Assembly (NCBI GenBank): GCA_944381505.1
Contig: CALWLK010000046.1
Coordinates: forward strand, 1-57,310
DNA: 57,310 nucleotides
Source of the DNA: an uncultured Lachnospiraceae bacterium
GTDB taxonomy: Bacteria > Bacillota > Clostridia > Lachnospirales > Lachnospiraceae
Direction: 5' to 3'
A program made the translations under genes and the position numbers. Under the pieces are notes generated by a model. The model was not told the DNA's origin. It searched no databases and saw nothing but the letters and a program-made list of their open reading frames with translations. This document shows positions 41,415 through 49,406 of this stretch, in pieces; within the stretch, counting starts at the first letter, position 1, and each line of letters opens with the position of its first letter.

Positions 41415-42164
41415 TTATATGGATGACAATTTCTTGAAAGCGTCATCCTTTATGATGATCTCATAGTGCTCGTCAAAATATGCCTCGCTGGAGGGCGTTA
41501 TCTTGAGCTTTGGCGCATATTCGGAGAGCATGTTGCAGACTCTTGTGAACTCATCCTTGTGAGTCCCGTCGTTTCTGATGACCAGAACGAACTTTCCGTC
41601 CCCTCTCTTATATAGGCGGTTGTAGCCTGAAAACGCGCTTCCTATGGAACATGCTGTGACTATGACTTTGTCAAGATCCTCAAATAGGAAGGCCCTGTGG
41701 TACAGCTCGTCCTCCGCCTCGGAGAGTATGGCGCTCTGATAGCCGGGGGCGGAAACTGCCGCCTGCTGCTCCGCCGATATGGCGTTCTGCCTCTCCTTCA
41801 TTTGCTTGAGTATGTCGTCGGCACCCTCTAAGAGTTCCGGTATAAGCTTCTGGATCCAAGATTCGGAGCCCATGGGAGAGGGCGTGAACTTGGAAAATCT
41901 GGTGTCAAGCTCCTCGGGATTTTCAACCTTGGAAATAATGAGCTGAATGGAGTCAGCGCTCAGGGGTATGGCTTCTATCATAACGGGAACATTCTCCGCC
42001 TCAAAGCCTACCTCGTTGCTTGCCTTGGCCATCATCTCCTGAAAGAGCTTTCTCGCCTTTTCCGTACCATATGCCATGTCCCGCAGATTGAGATTGCGGA
42101 CACTGAGATCAAATCCGGTAAGCGTACATCTTATGGAGTTTTCATTGATTCTTTCTATTTTCAT
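41415..42164 (-). CDS. mecA: Adaptor protein MecA
   Basis: 249 residues. The N-terminal KIERINENSIRCTLTGFDLS and the C-terminal domain with ALLFEDLDKVI-like AFLFEDLDKVIVTACSIG and YNRLYKRGDGKFVLVIRND are MecA features. MecA delivers substrates to ClpC for unfolding and proteolysis. Monocistronic on the minus strand. Confidence 0.9.
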   Translation of the reverse strand: MKIERINENSIRCTLTGFDLSVRNLNLRDMAYGTEKARKLFQEMMAKASNEVGFEAENVPVMIEAIPLSADSIQLIISKVENPEELDTRFSKFTPSPMGSESWIQKLIPELLEGADDILKQMKERQNAISAEQQAAVSAPGYQSAILSEAEDELYHRAFLFEDLDKVIVTACSIGSAFSGYNRLYKRGDGKFVLVIRNDGTHKDEFTRVCNMLSEYAPKLKITPSSEAYFDEHYEIIIKDDAFKKLSSI

Positions 42165-42693
42165 GATTCTCCTCCAACATAAATATACTATAATAAAGGC
42201 AATAATTCAATTATGCTTCCTGAAATTTAGGAATATTTTAGATTTGCTTAATGCTTTTGTCAATGTATATGAAAAACCTTCTCCAAATAAGTAGTCTTGA
42301 CGGAGGCTTTTTCCGGAGTTAAGCTTTAATCAGACCCGAAGCACGGCGGACATAAGCCCGGGAAACCTTAAACCATATGATTTCCGGCACTTTTTAAGGC
42401 CGATATTCTTTCGGCCCGGAAGTTCCGAACATTCTGTAATTCTTACTGAATTCCCGATTTCATAAATTAAGGCGCGGAGGCCTTAAGACACAAAAGACCA
42501 TTGGAGACCTCCTTTAAATGCCCTGTGAAAAAGAAGATTAAATCAAGAAAACCTAAGTTAAAAGCTATATGGGAATAGGGCGGATTTCTGCCGAAAAAGG
42601 GTCATCTGACAAGGGATCGTCCATGAAACATTTGCTGCAGCCGTACCTCCTTAAAGGTAAGCTTTCGGGGACGCCCTTGGGGAAAGGAGCCAT
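42165..42693. other. 529-base non-coding gap with several hairpins
   Basis: No credible gene. On the plus strand it contains CGGAGG-cttttt-CCGGAG (about 42300-42317), GGCCGA-tattctt-TCGGCC (about 42399-42417) and TTAAGGC-gcggag-GCCTTAA (about 42468-42487), plus several unpaired AT-rich stretches. The run of hairpins suggests an RNA or a long leader for the gene at 42694, but it matches no RNA class I recognise. Confidence 0.4.
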
Positions 42694-42939
42694 ATGAGAG
42701 AAGCCGAATATTGCTGTCAGGCCCACAGAGACCGCTGCTTGGAGGAACTGAGAGAGCTCAGAAAAAGAGGCGTGAGAGTCCTTATAGACGGAGTCGAAAA
42801 GCCTGAGAGCGGATGGAGCGAACTCTTCGGAGTTTGCGACGACGGAGGATTCTACATGGGTGACTACATTTTAGGAAAGGAGGAGAGAGAAGAGAAAGAG
42901 GTATTGAAAGAGATCCGATTTGACAAAGTCAGGCAGTGA
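42694..42939 (+). CDS. Small hypothetical protein
   Basis: 81 residues, acidic, soluble, no signal or membrane segment. GVRVLIDGVEKPESGW and GFYMGDYILGKEE then EIRFDKVRQ resemble short uncharacterised proteins seen in Lachnospiraceae (pattern: helical start, a G-x-x-V/I-x-x-D-G strand, YMxDY, x-R-FD-x-V end). GAAAGGAG lies before the ATG. It is preceded by the long hairpin-rich gap. The function is unknown. Confidence 0.7.
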   Translation: MREAEYCCQAHRDRCLEELRELRKRGVRVLIDGVEKPESGWSELFGVCDDGGFYMGDYILGKEEREEKEVLKEIRFDKVRQ

Positions 42940-43035
42940 AAAATATGTATTGTCTGCAGATCAGCCGATATGCTTAGATTTCTTTGGATGAGGGTATCAT
43001 TTTTGTCGACATCCTATGAGGCACGGGCATATCGG

Positions 43036-43064
43036 TTGATTTTTGTTTTTCTGTAATATATAAT
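43036..43064 (+). promoter_or_regulatory. Promoter of the GH18 gene
   Basis: TTGATT (43036-43041), 17 bases, TATAAT (43059-43064), 35 bases before the start. Confidence 0.75.
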
Positions 43065-43099
43065 CGTGGTTATGATTTTAATACTTTGAGAGGGGTCAT

Positions 43100-44887
43100 A
43101 TGGCCGAACGGAGATCAAGAAGAAAAAATTACGAATATAATGCCGCCGGGGATTTGGATATCCAATCCGAGGCCTACAGCAGAAAGCGGGAGATAAGGAC
43201 AAGAAGGAGGAAAAAGAGAAAGCTCATGAATATCCTCTCCCTTCTTTTTGTGCTTCTCCTCTGCCCTGGTATAGGGGGCATATATCTGTACGGAAAATAC
43301 AGTCCGTCGAAGGAGAGAAAGGATCTGAACGAGTGGTTTGAGGTCTCGGGAAGCGAGGTCAAGGTACACCTTGACGACAGCAGGGTGGAGGAGATACTCG
43401 GGCTTAGCGCAAACGGCACGGTATATCTGCCTATAGACTGGGTGAACGAAAACCTCAACAAGAGGTTCTATTGGAATGAGGAGGAGGGGCTTCTCACCTA
43501 CACTCTCCCCGACGAGGTAACAGACATGACTGCCGAGAGCGTGGACGAGGAGGGGATACCTGTGTTTGTGTCCGGCGACTCGGGAATGCTCCTCGGTATA
43601 AACACTATCGAAAAGTACACCGACGTAAGGATACTTGACTTTGCGGGAGATGAGGAGAGCGCAAAGAGGATATTCATATATAATGATGAGGGCCCTGTCA
43701 TGAGGGCCGAGGTAAAAAAGGATACCGCCATAAGGACGAAAGGGGGCATAAAGGCTCCTGTCCTTGCGGACCTCGAAAAGGGAGAGTACGTAAACATCCT
43801 TGAGGATCTGGGGGATTGGTCCAGAGTAAGCTCCGAAAAGGGATTTGTGGGCTATGTGAGGAACAAGAGCCTTGAGGAGCCTGAGGAATATGTTTACGAG
43901 ACTGATTTCGTGGCCCCTGTCTTTGAGCAGAACTCCATAGGCGAGAAGGTGGTATTGGCATGGCATTACGTCTCCGGAAAGGCCGGAAACGCCACCTTCG
44001 ACGAGTATTACGCCAATACCAAGGGCTTGAACGTCATATGCCCCACCTGGATACAGTTTAAGGACAGCGAGGGCGGCTATGAGAATTTCACCACAGAGGA
44101 GTACCTTCAGAAGGCCCATGAGGCGGGGCTTCAGGTCTGGGTGATGGTGGATAACTTTAACGATCCGGTGGGAAAGACGGAATTCAGCACGAAGGAGGTC
44201 ATGAGCAACACCGAGAAGCGAAGAAGGATAATAGAAAATCTCATAAACGACGCAGTAACCTACGGATATGACGGCTTCAATCTGGACTTTGAGGGGCTGC
44301 CCACGGAGGCGGGAGTCCATTATGTACAGTTCTTCAGGGAGCTCTCCGTGGCCTGCAGGAGGGAGGGATTGGTGCTCTCCATAGACAACTACGTTCCCTT
44401 CAACTTCAACGACCACTATGATCTTTCGGAGCAGGCGGATTTCGCGGACTATGTTGTCATCATGGGCTACGACGAGCATAATACGAGCTCCGAGGAGGCG
44501 GGCTCGGTGGCTTCCATCGGATATGTGAGATCAGGGATAGAGAGGACGCTTGAGGAGGTGCCCAAGGAGAGAGTCATAAACGCTGTGCCCTTCTACACCA
44601 GAGTGTGGACCGAGAGTGGGCCCAATCTGAGCTCAAGAGCCCTTGGCATAGCAGAGGCGGCGGATTTTGTTTCGACTCGAGGCATGGAGCTTACCTGGGA
44701 CGAGGAGTCGGGCCAGTATTACGGAAGGCAGGAGACGGAGACCGGCGTCACCGAGATATGGCAGGAAGATGCCCGTTCCATAGGCCTCAAGGCGGATCTT
44801 GTGAGAGAGTATGAGCTGGCGGGTATAGGAGCTTGGAGACTGGGCTTTGAGACCCCCGAGATCTGGGATGAGATGCAGTTGAATTAA
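43100..44887 (+). CDS. Membrane-anchored SH3/GH18 glycoside hydrolase
   Basis: 595 residues. A basic N-terminus with RRRKKRKLM precedes one membrane helix (about 43-62). Then come a copper-amine-oxidase-like or small wall domain (about 80-200), an SH3-like domain (about 205-265, AIRTKGGIKAPVLADLEKGE) and a GH18 barrel (about 285-595). The catalytic DxxDxDxE-type motif is DGFNLDFEGLP, with Glu as proton donor, and YVVIMGYDEHNTSS is a later barrel motif. It resembles YaaH-like enzymes acting on peptidoglycan or spore cortex. Own promoter. Confidence 0.9.
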   Translation: MAERRSRRKNYEYNAAGDLDIQSEAYSRKREIRTRRRKKRKLMNILSLLFVLLLCPGIGGIYLYGKYSPSKERKDLNEWFEVSGSEVKVHLDDSRVEEILGLSANGTVYLPIDWVNENLNKRFYWNEEEGLLTYTLPDEVTDMTAESVDEEGIPVFVSGDSGMLLGINTIEKYTDVRILDFAGDEESAKRIFIYNDEGPVMRAEVKKDTAIRTKGGIKAPVLADLEKGEYVNILEDLGDWSRVSSEKGFVGYVRNKSLEEPEEYVYETDFVAPVFEQNSIGEKVVLAWHYVSGKAGNATFDEYYANTKGLNVICPTWIQFKDSEGGYENFTTEEYLQKAHEAGLQVWVMVDNFNDPVGKTEFSTKEVMSNTEKRRRIIENLINDAVTYGYDGFNLDFEGLPTEAGVHYVQFFRELSVACRREGLVLSIDNYVPFNFNDHYDLSEQADFADYVVIMGYDEHNTSSEEAGSVASIGYVRSGIERTLEEVPKERVINAVPFYTRVWTESGPNLSSRALGIAEAADFVSTRGMELTWDEESGQYYGRQETETGVTEIWQEDARSIGLKADLVREYELAGIGAWRLGFETPEIWDEMQLN

Positions 44888-44918
44888 TACAGTCTCTATT
44901 GAAGAAAGAAGACAGAGG

Positions 44919-46094
44919 ATGTTGAACACTACCGTATTTGAACTTTCCGATTACAAAAAGACAGGGGAGATAAGCTTTTCGGATGAGGAAAAGCTCATTG
45001 AGGCTGCCGGGATACTGAGGGAGGGCGGACTTGTGGCCTTTCCCACAGAGACGGTCTACGGACTGGGAGGAAACGGACTTCTGAAGGAAGCCTCCAAAAA
45101 CATATATGCGGCGAAGGGCAGACCTTCGGACAACCCCCTCATAGTGCATGTGGCTGACATGGAGAGCGTTGAGCCCTTGGTGAAGGAGATACCGCCCATG
45201 GCGAGGATCCTTGCCGAGAAGTTTTGGCCCGGGCCCCTCACCATGATAATGGAAAAATCCCCCCGCGTGCCCTACGAGACTACAGGAGGGCTTGAGACAG
45301 TGGCTGTAAGGATGCCCTCGGACAAGGCCGCGTTGGAGCTTATAAGGCTTTCAGGTGTCCCTGTGGCGGCGCCAAGCGCAAACACCTCCGGAAGGCCCAG
45401 CCCCACCACGGCCTTCCACGTGAAGGAGGACCTTTTCGGAAAGATAGACGCCATAGTGGACGGGGGAGCCACAGGTATAGGAGTGGAATCCACCATAGTG
45501 GACTTGAGCGGCGAGGAGCCGGTGCTCTTGAGGCCCGGGGCGATCACCAAGGAGATGCTGGAGGCAGCTCTCAACGAGGCTGTGGATGTGGATCCGGCTC
45601 TGGAGAAGCCCATGGAAAAGGATGTGCATCCCAAGGCTCCCGGAATGAAGTACAGACATTACGCCCCCAAGGCCCCCATGGTCATAGTTCAGGGAGATTT
45701 CTATGAGGGAGCCGACGGTATTGAGGACGGGCTCAGGGTATATGAGGAGCTCATGAAGATCGTAGACACTGTAAAGGCCCTTGTGAGCGAAAATGCGGCC
45801 GAGGGAAAGCGCGTAGGAGTAATCTGCTCGGATGAGACCTGGGAATATTATTTTGAGAGGGGAGCAGTCCTTCCCAAGGAAAAGGTCTACAGGACAGAGA
45901 CGGTGGAGCTCAGAAGCATAGGCTCGCGGAAGGATGAAAAGAGTATCGCCCATAATCTTTACTCGGTGCTCAGAGATTTTGACGACGAGGACATAGACTA
46001 TATAATCGCCGAGGGAGTTGACCCGAGAAAGCTTGGGTACGCCATCATGAACCGCATGCAGAAGGCGGCGGGATGGCATATTATAAGGGTTTAG
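44919..46094 (+). CDS. L-threonylcarbamoyladenylate synthase (Sua5 type)
   Basis: 391 residues. The TsaC domain (about 1-225) has VAFPTETVYGLGGNGL, KGRPSDNPLIVHV, WPGPLTMI, VPVAAPSANTSGRPSPT and STIVDLSGEEPVLLRPGAIT. The C-terminal Sua5 domain (about 250-391) ends with DYIIAEGVDPRKLGYAIMNR. It makes threonylcarbamoyl-AMP for t6A37 in tRNA. The ATG at 44919 has only a weak ribosome site (AGAGG). Follows the GH18 gene by 31 bases. Confidence 0.95.
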   Translation: MLNTTVFELSDYKKTGEISFSDEEKLIEAAGILREGGLVAFPTETVYGLGGNGLLKEASKNIYAAKGRPSDNPLIVHVADMESVEPLVKEIPPMARILAEKFWPGPLTMIMEKSPRVPYETTGGLETVAVRMPSDKAALELIRLSGVPVAAPSANTSGRPSPTTAFHVKEDLFGKIDAIVDGGATGIGVESTIVDLSGEEPVLLRPGAITKEMLEAALNEAVDVDPALEKPMEKDVHPKAPGMKYRHYAPKAPMVIVQGDFYEGADGIEDGLRVYEELMKIVDTVKALVSENAAEGKRVGVICSDETWEYYFERGAVLPKEKVYRTETVELRSIGSRKDEKSIAHNLYSVLRDFDDEDIDYIIAEGVDPRKLGYAIMNRMQKAAGWHIIRV

Positions 46095-46175
46095 ATATAA
46101 AACAGCTTGCCTGCACAGAGAAAATAATATAAAATGAAGACTGTTTATCAAGCCAAAACAAAAGGAGAGGTCGAA

Positions 46176-46289
46176 ATGAAAAGCGGTAAAAAGATGAGTC
46201 CTGAAAAGAAGAGAAAGATCTTGTCAACGATCATAATCATAATCTTGATCTTGGCAATGGTGCTTCCCACGGTGGCGTCATTCTTATAA
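46176..46289 (+). CDS. 37-residue single-span membrane peptide
   Basis: A short open frame with the strong site AAAGGAGAGG nine bases upstream of the ATG. It encodes a basic head (MKSGKKMSPEKKRKIL) and one hydrophobic helix (STIIIIILILAMVLPTVA) ending SFL. The layout resembles small Firmicutes membrane proteins such as Prli42-type or DUF4044 peptides, without a clear match. A GC-rich hairpin (GGGCAG / CTGCCC) follows. Confidence 0.65.
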   Translation: MKSGKKMSPEKKRKILSTIIIIILILAMVLPTVASFL

Positions 46290-46340
46290 AAAGAGGCAGG
46301 GCAGTCTGAAAGGGCTGCCCCCTTGTGTACAGGGAAAAAT

Positions 46341-46910
46341 ATGGACATAGCTGTTTTGGGATATGCGGGGCTTTCGGGAAGCCGCAAGATATTTGAAATC
46401 AAAAGAGATGAAATAGAAAAGAGATACTGCAAAAGCTTTTTGAGGGTCCTCATGGAGAGAAGTGACAGCGAAAGCTCGGTGTATCCGCTTGTGGAAAAGG
46501 CACTCAAAAAAGGCCTCATTCGGGACGCGGAGGCTGCCCGGGAGGGCGGAGTGCTTGCGGCGTTGTGGAGGCTTTTGGACAGGAACCGACTCGGCTGCGA
46601 GTACAGTATGAGAAAAATACCTATACTTCAGCAGACTGTGGAGATTTGCGAGATGTACGGACTTGACCCCTACAGGCTTTCCTCGAAGGGCTGCATGATC
46701 TGTCTCTGCGAAAACGAGAGGGAGCTTAAGGCCTTTATGGAGAAGGCGGGAGCTGTGGATATTCCCCTTCATTACATAGGAAGGACTGAAAAGGGAAAGG
46801 CGAGAAAAAGGACAGACGGCGCGGAAACAGCCTATCTCAGAAGGCCCGAGCCGGATGAGCTTCTTAAAATAAATCTGACTTATTCAGGTGACACGACGAA
46901 AGGAGACTGA
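46341..46910 (+). CDS. AIR-synthase C-domain protein (HypE-like, truncated)
   Basis: 189 residues. The region about 65-150 (EGGVLAALWRLLDRNRLGCE then KIPILQQTVEICEMYGLDPY and RLSSKGCMICLCEN) matches the C-terminal AIRS domain of HypE/ThiL/SelD proteins, while the N-terminal ATP-binding PurM domain is absent. MDIAVLGYAGLSGSRKIFEI forms a different N-terminus. The ATG at 46341 is preferred over one at 46323. Linked to an Lrp regulator two bases downstream. The function is unknown. Confidence 0.72.
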   Translation: MDIAVLGYAGLSGSRKIFEIKRDEIEKRYCKSFLRVLMERSDSESSVYPLVEKALKKGLIRDAEAAREGGVLAALWRLLDRNRLGCEYSMRKIPILQQTVEICEMYGLDPYRLSSKGCMICLCENERELKAFMEKAGAVDIPLHYIGRTEKGKARKRTDGAETAYLRRPEPDELLKINLTYSGDTTKGD

Positions 46911-46912
46911 AA

Positions 46913-47392
46913 ATGAGAGAAAAGATATTGAGACTTTTGGAGGGCAATGCAAAGCTTTCCGCAGGGGAGGTTGCAGTGCTCCTCGGGGAGGATGAAAAGA
47001 AGGTCGCAGAGGAGATAAAGGCCATGGAGGATGAAAAGGTCATCTGCGGCTACCACACCATGATAAATTGGAATCTGATGCCCGATGAAAAGGCTGACGC
47101 CATAATAGAGGTCAAGGTGGCTCCCCAGAGAGGAGTGGGCTTTGACAGGATAGCCGAGAGGATATGGCAGTATCCCGAGGTGGAGGGTATTTATCTCATG
47201 AGCGGTTCCTTCGATTTCGCCATCTTCCTTCAGGGAAGATCCATGAGGGAGGTTGCCATGTTCGTGGCTGAAAAGCTCAGCACCCTCGATTCCATCTTGA
47301 GTACCTCCACCCAGTTCGTCTTGAAGAAATATAAGGATAACGGAGTGATAATGGAGAAGCCCGAAAAAGATGAAAGGATGTCCATATCATGA
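46913..47392 (+). CDS. Lrp/AsnC family regulator
   Basis: 159 residues. An N-terminal winged HTH (about 1-50, LEGNAKLSAGEVAVLLGEDE) and a RAM/AsnC ligand domain (about 62-140, DAIIEVKVAPQRGVGFDRIA then EGIYLMSGSFDFAIFLQG). Likely senses an amino acid and controls the aminotransferase gene it overlaps by four bases (ATGA). AAAGGAG precedes the start. Confidence 0.88.
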   Translation: MREKILRLLEGNAKLSAGEVAVLLGEDEKKVAEEIKAMEDEKVICGYHTMINWNLMPDEKADAIIEVKVAPQRGVGFDRIAERIWQYPEVEGIYLMSGSFDFAIFLQGRSMREVAMFVAEKLSTLDSILSTSTQFVLKKYKDNGVIMEKPEKDERMSIS

Positions 47393-48546
47393 GAAATCCC
47401 CTTTCAAAGACCATAGAGAGCATACCGCCCTCAGGCATAAGAAAATTTTTTGACGTGGTAAACGAGATAGAGGGAGCTGTATCTCTGGGCGTTGGAGAGC
47501 CGGATTTCGACACCCCTTGGCATGTGAGGGACGAGGGGATATATTCCCTTGAGAAGGGCCGCACCTTTTACACCTCAAATTCGGGCCTTAAGGAGCTCAG
47601 GGAGGAGATTTGCCGCTTCACCTTAAGAAAATATAACTGCAGCTACACAGTGCCCGAGACTCTGGTTACAGTGGGGGGATCGGAGGCCATAGATGTGGCT
47701 TTGAGAGCCATGCTTGATCCCGGGGACGAGGTGATAATCCCCGAGCCCTGCTACGTCTCCTACAAGCCCTGCGTCATACTTGCGGGAGGGACTCCCGTCA
47801 TAATAGACCTGAAGGAGGAGAACCGCTTCAGGCTCACACAAGAGGAGCTTCTCTCCGCCATCACAGACAGGACGAAGATACTCCTTCTGTCCTTCCCCAA
47901 TAACCCCACCGGAGCCATAATGGAGAGGGAGGATCTGGAGAAGATCGCCCGCATATGCATAGAGAAGGATATATTTGTCATCTCAGACGAGATATATTCA
48001 GAGCTCACCTACGGGAAAGAGCGTCACGTGAGCATAGCCTCCCTCCCGGGGATGAAGGAGAGGACCATAGTGATAAACGGCTTTTCAAAGGCCTTTGCCA
48101 TGACCGGATGGAGGCTGGGATACGCCATGGGGCCTGTCGAGATCATAAAGCAGATGACGAAGATCCATCAGTTTGCCATAATGTGCGCCCCCACCACCGG
48201 CCAGTTCGCCGCTGTGGAGGCTTTGAGAAACGGAGACGAGGACATAGAGCTTATGAGAGAGTCCTACGATCAGAGGAGGCGCTATCTCCTTGACGCCTTC
48301 GGTAAGATGGAGCTTCCGTGCTTTGAGCCTGAGGGGGCCTTCTACATGTTCCCCTCCATAAAGCGCTTTAACATGAGCTCCGATGAGTTTGCGGAGAGGC
48401 TTCTCAAGGCGGAAAAGCTTGCTGTGGTTCCGGGCTCGGCCTTCGGAACGAGCGGAGAGGGATTTTTGAGGATCTCCTACGCCTATTCCCTCGACAGCCT
48501 GAAGGAGGCCATGGAAAGGCTGGGAAGATTTATAGGCAGCTTGTAA
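47389..48546 (+). CDS. PLP-dependent class I/II aminotransferase
   Basis: 385 residues. The PLP lysine lies in NGFSKAFAMTGWRLGYA; SLGVGEPDFDTPWHVRDEG, TVGGSEAIDVALRAMLDPGD, LLSFPNNPTGAIM and DEIYSELTY are type-I fold motifs. GEGFLRISYAYS near the end carries the substrate-binding arginine. Closest by motif to aromatic or aspartate-type aminotransferases (AraT/PatA-like). The amino acid used is not certain. Coupled to the Lrp gene. Confidence 0.93.
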   Translation: MRNPLSKTIESIPPSGIRKFFDVVNEIEGAVSLGVGEPDFDTPWHVRDEGIYSLEKGRTFYTSNSGLKELREEICRFTLRKYNCSYTVPETLVTVGGSEAIDVALRAMLDPGDEVIIPEPCYVSYKPCVILAGGTPVIIDLKEENRFRLTQEELLSAITDRTKILLLSFPNNPTGAIMEREDLEKIARICIEKDIFVISDEIYSELTYGKERHVSIASLPGMKERTIVINGFSKAFAMTGWRLGYAMGPVEIIKQMTKIHQFAIMCAPTTGQFAAVEALRNGDEDIELMRESYDQRRRYLLDAFGKMELPCFEPEGAFYMFPSIKRFNMSSDEFAERLLKAEKLAVVPGSAFGTSGEGFLRISYAYSLDSLKEAMERLGRFIGSL

Positions 48547-48607
48547 TACATATAATATAGGCAGGATACAGGCAGTATTTAATACCGGAAAATCGGTTGA
48601 ATATAAG

Positions 48608-48683
48608 GATCCGCGGTACGCGAAAGGATTCGGCAGGGAGCAGTTGTGACCTTCCCCGTCGAGGGCGTACTACGGGTCTTTTT
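48608..48683 (+). ncRNA. Long-hairpin RNA or large terminator
   Basis: GATCCGCGGTACGC (48608-48621) pairs with GCGTACTACGGGTC (48665-48678) in 14 steps with one mismatch and two G-U. Inside, CGGC-a-GGGA pairs with TTCCC-c-GTCG. Five T follow directly. It may be just the aminotransferase terminator, but the branched 43-base interior is larger than normal. It is not SRP RNA (no GGAA loop domain) and not tRNA. Confidence 0.45.
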
Positions 48684-48722
48684 ATATTAAAAAATTTGGG
48701 TTCCCGAATTTGTAAAAATCTG

Positions 48723-48776
48723 TTGACAATATTCAAATAAGTGCTAATATAAACATATGAACAATCGTTCAAATAT
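48723..48776 (+). promoter_or_regulatory. Promoter and ArsR-type operator of the zinc efflux operon
   Basis: TTGACA (48723-48728), 16 bases, TAATAT (48745-48750). Immediately downstream is ATATGAAC-aatc-GTTCAAATAT (48755-48776), whose TGAAC/GTTCA dyad matches operators of SmtB/CzrA-type sensors. The operon encodes such a sensor, which suggests autoregulation. Confidence 0.75.
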
Positions 48777-48802
48777 TAAATTCATAAAAGGAGTCTTATA
48801 TC

Positions 48803-49021
48803 ATGAAGAAGAAATATGAGCTTGAGGATCTGGACTGTGCCAACTGCGCGAGAAAGATGGAGGAGGCTATAAGCAAGATAGAGGGGGTAAGGGAGATAAA
48901 CATTTCTTTTATGGCTCAGAAGCTCACTATCGACGCGGATGACGACAGGTTTGACGAGATCATGAGGGAAGTGGAGAGGACCATAAAAAAGGTGGAGCCC
49001 GACTGTAATATCCTCATGTAG
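48803..49021 (+). CDS. Heavy-metal-associated (HMA) domain protein
   Basis: 72 residues, a single HMA ferredoxin-like domain. LEDLDCANCARKMEEAI holds the metal-binding CxxC (DCANC). It is the form normally fused at the N-terminus of zinc P1B ATPases; here it is a separate gene ahead of an ATPase that lacks it, so it may act as a metal donor or regulator. AAAGGAG lies before the ATG. Confidence 0.9.
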   Translation: MKKKYELEDLDCANCARKMEEAISKIEGVREINISFMAQKLTIDADDDRFDEIMREVERTIKKVEPDCNILM

Positions 49022-49070
49022 CTGAAGATACGGGAAGATGCGGAAGGGCGCACTTTAAGAGGGCAGATTT

Positions 49071-49385
49071 ATGAAGAAGGAAAAGATGACTATTATAGAC
49101 GTGACGGAAAACGAGCTCTATGACCTTGCGGAGCTCTTTAAGACCTTCGGGGATTCCACGAGGATAAAGATACTCTACGTGCTCTTTGATATGGAGAGGA
49201 GCGTGGGAGACATCGCCGACAAGCTCAACATGACTCAGTCGGCCATATCCCACCAGCTCAAGATATTGAAGCAGGCCCACCTCATTAAGTCGAGGAGGGA
49301 CGGAAAGACCATGCTATACAGCCTTGACGATGACCATGTAAAAACCATAATAGACATGGGCAAGCAGCATATAGAGGAGAAATAG
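49071..49385 (+). CDS. ArsR/SmtB family metal sensor repressor
   Basis: 104 residues. The winged HTH has FKTFGDSTRIKILYVLFD and MTQSAISHQLKILKQAHLIK. The C-terminal helix DDDHVKTIIDMGKQHIEEK shows D-x-H, then H eleven residues on, then E at +3, exactly the alpha-5 zinc site of SmtB/CzrA. There is no CadC-type cysteine cluster, so zinc or cobalt rather than cadmium/lead sensing is favoured. It probably binds the dyad at 48755-48776. Confidence 0.92.
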   Translation: MKKEKMTIIDVTENELYDLAELFKTFGDSTRIKILYVLFDMERSVGDIADKLNMTQSAISHQLKILKQAHLIKSRRDGKTMLYSLDDDHVKTIIDMGKQHIEEK

Positions 49386-49406
49386 AGACGGGAAAGTGTG
49401 CATGAC

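Noticed and set aside
43115-44479. 454-codon open frame antisense to the GH18 gene
   Set aside because: Long antisense frames recur opposite real genes here because of codon bias (also 4331-5110, 18764-19726, 36876-37970); sense proteins have clear catalytic motifs.
48608-48683. SRP RNA or selenocysteine tRNA
   Set aside because: No SRP domain IV GGAA-type loop with its flanking AGCAG partner, and no tRNA-Sec T arm or UCA anticodon.
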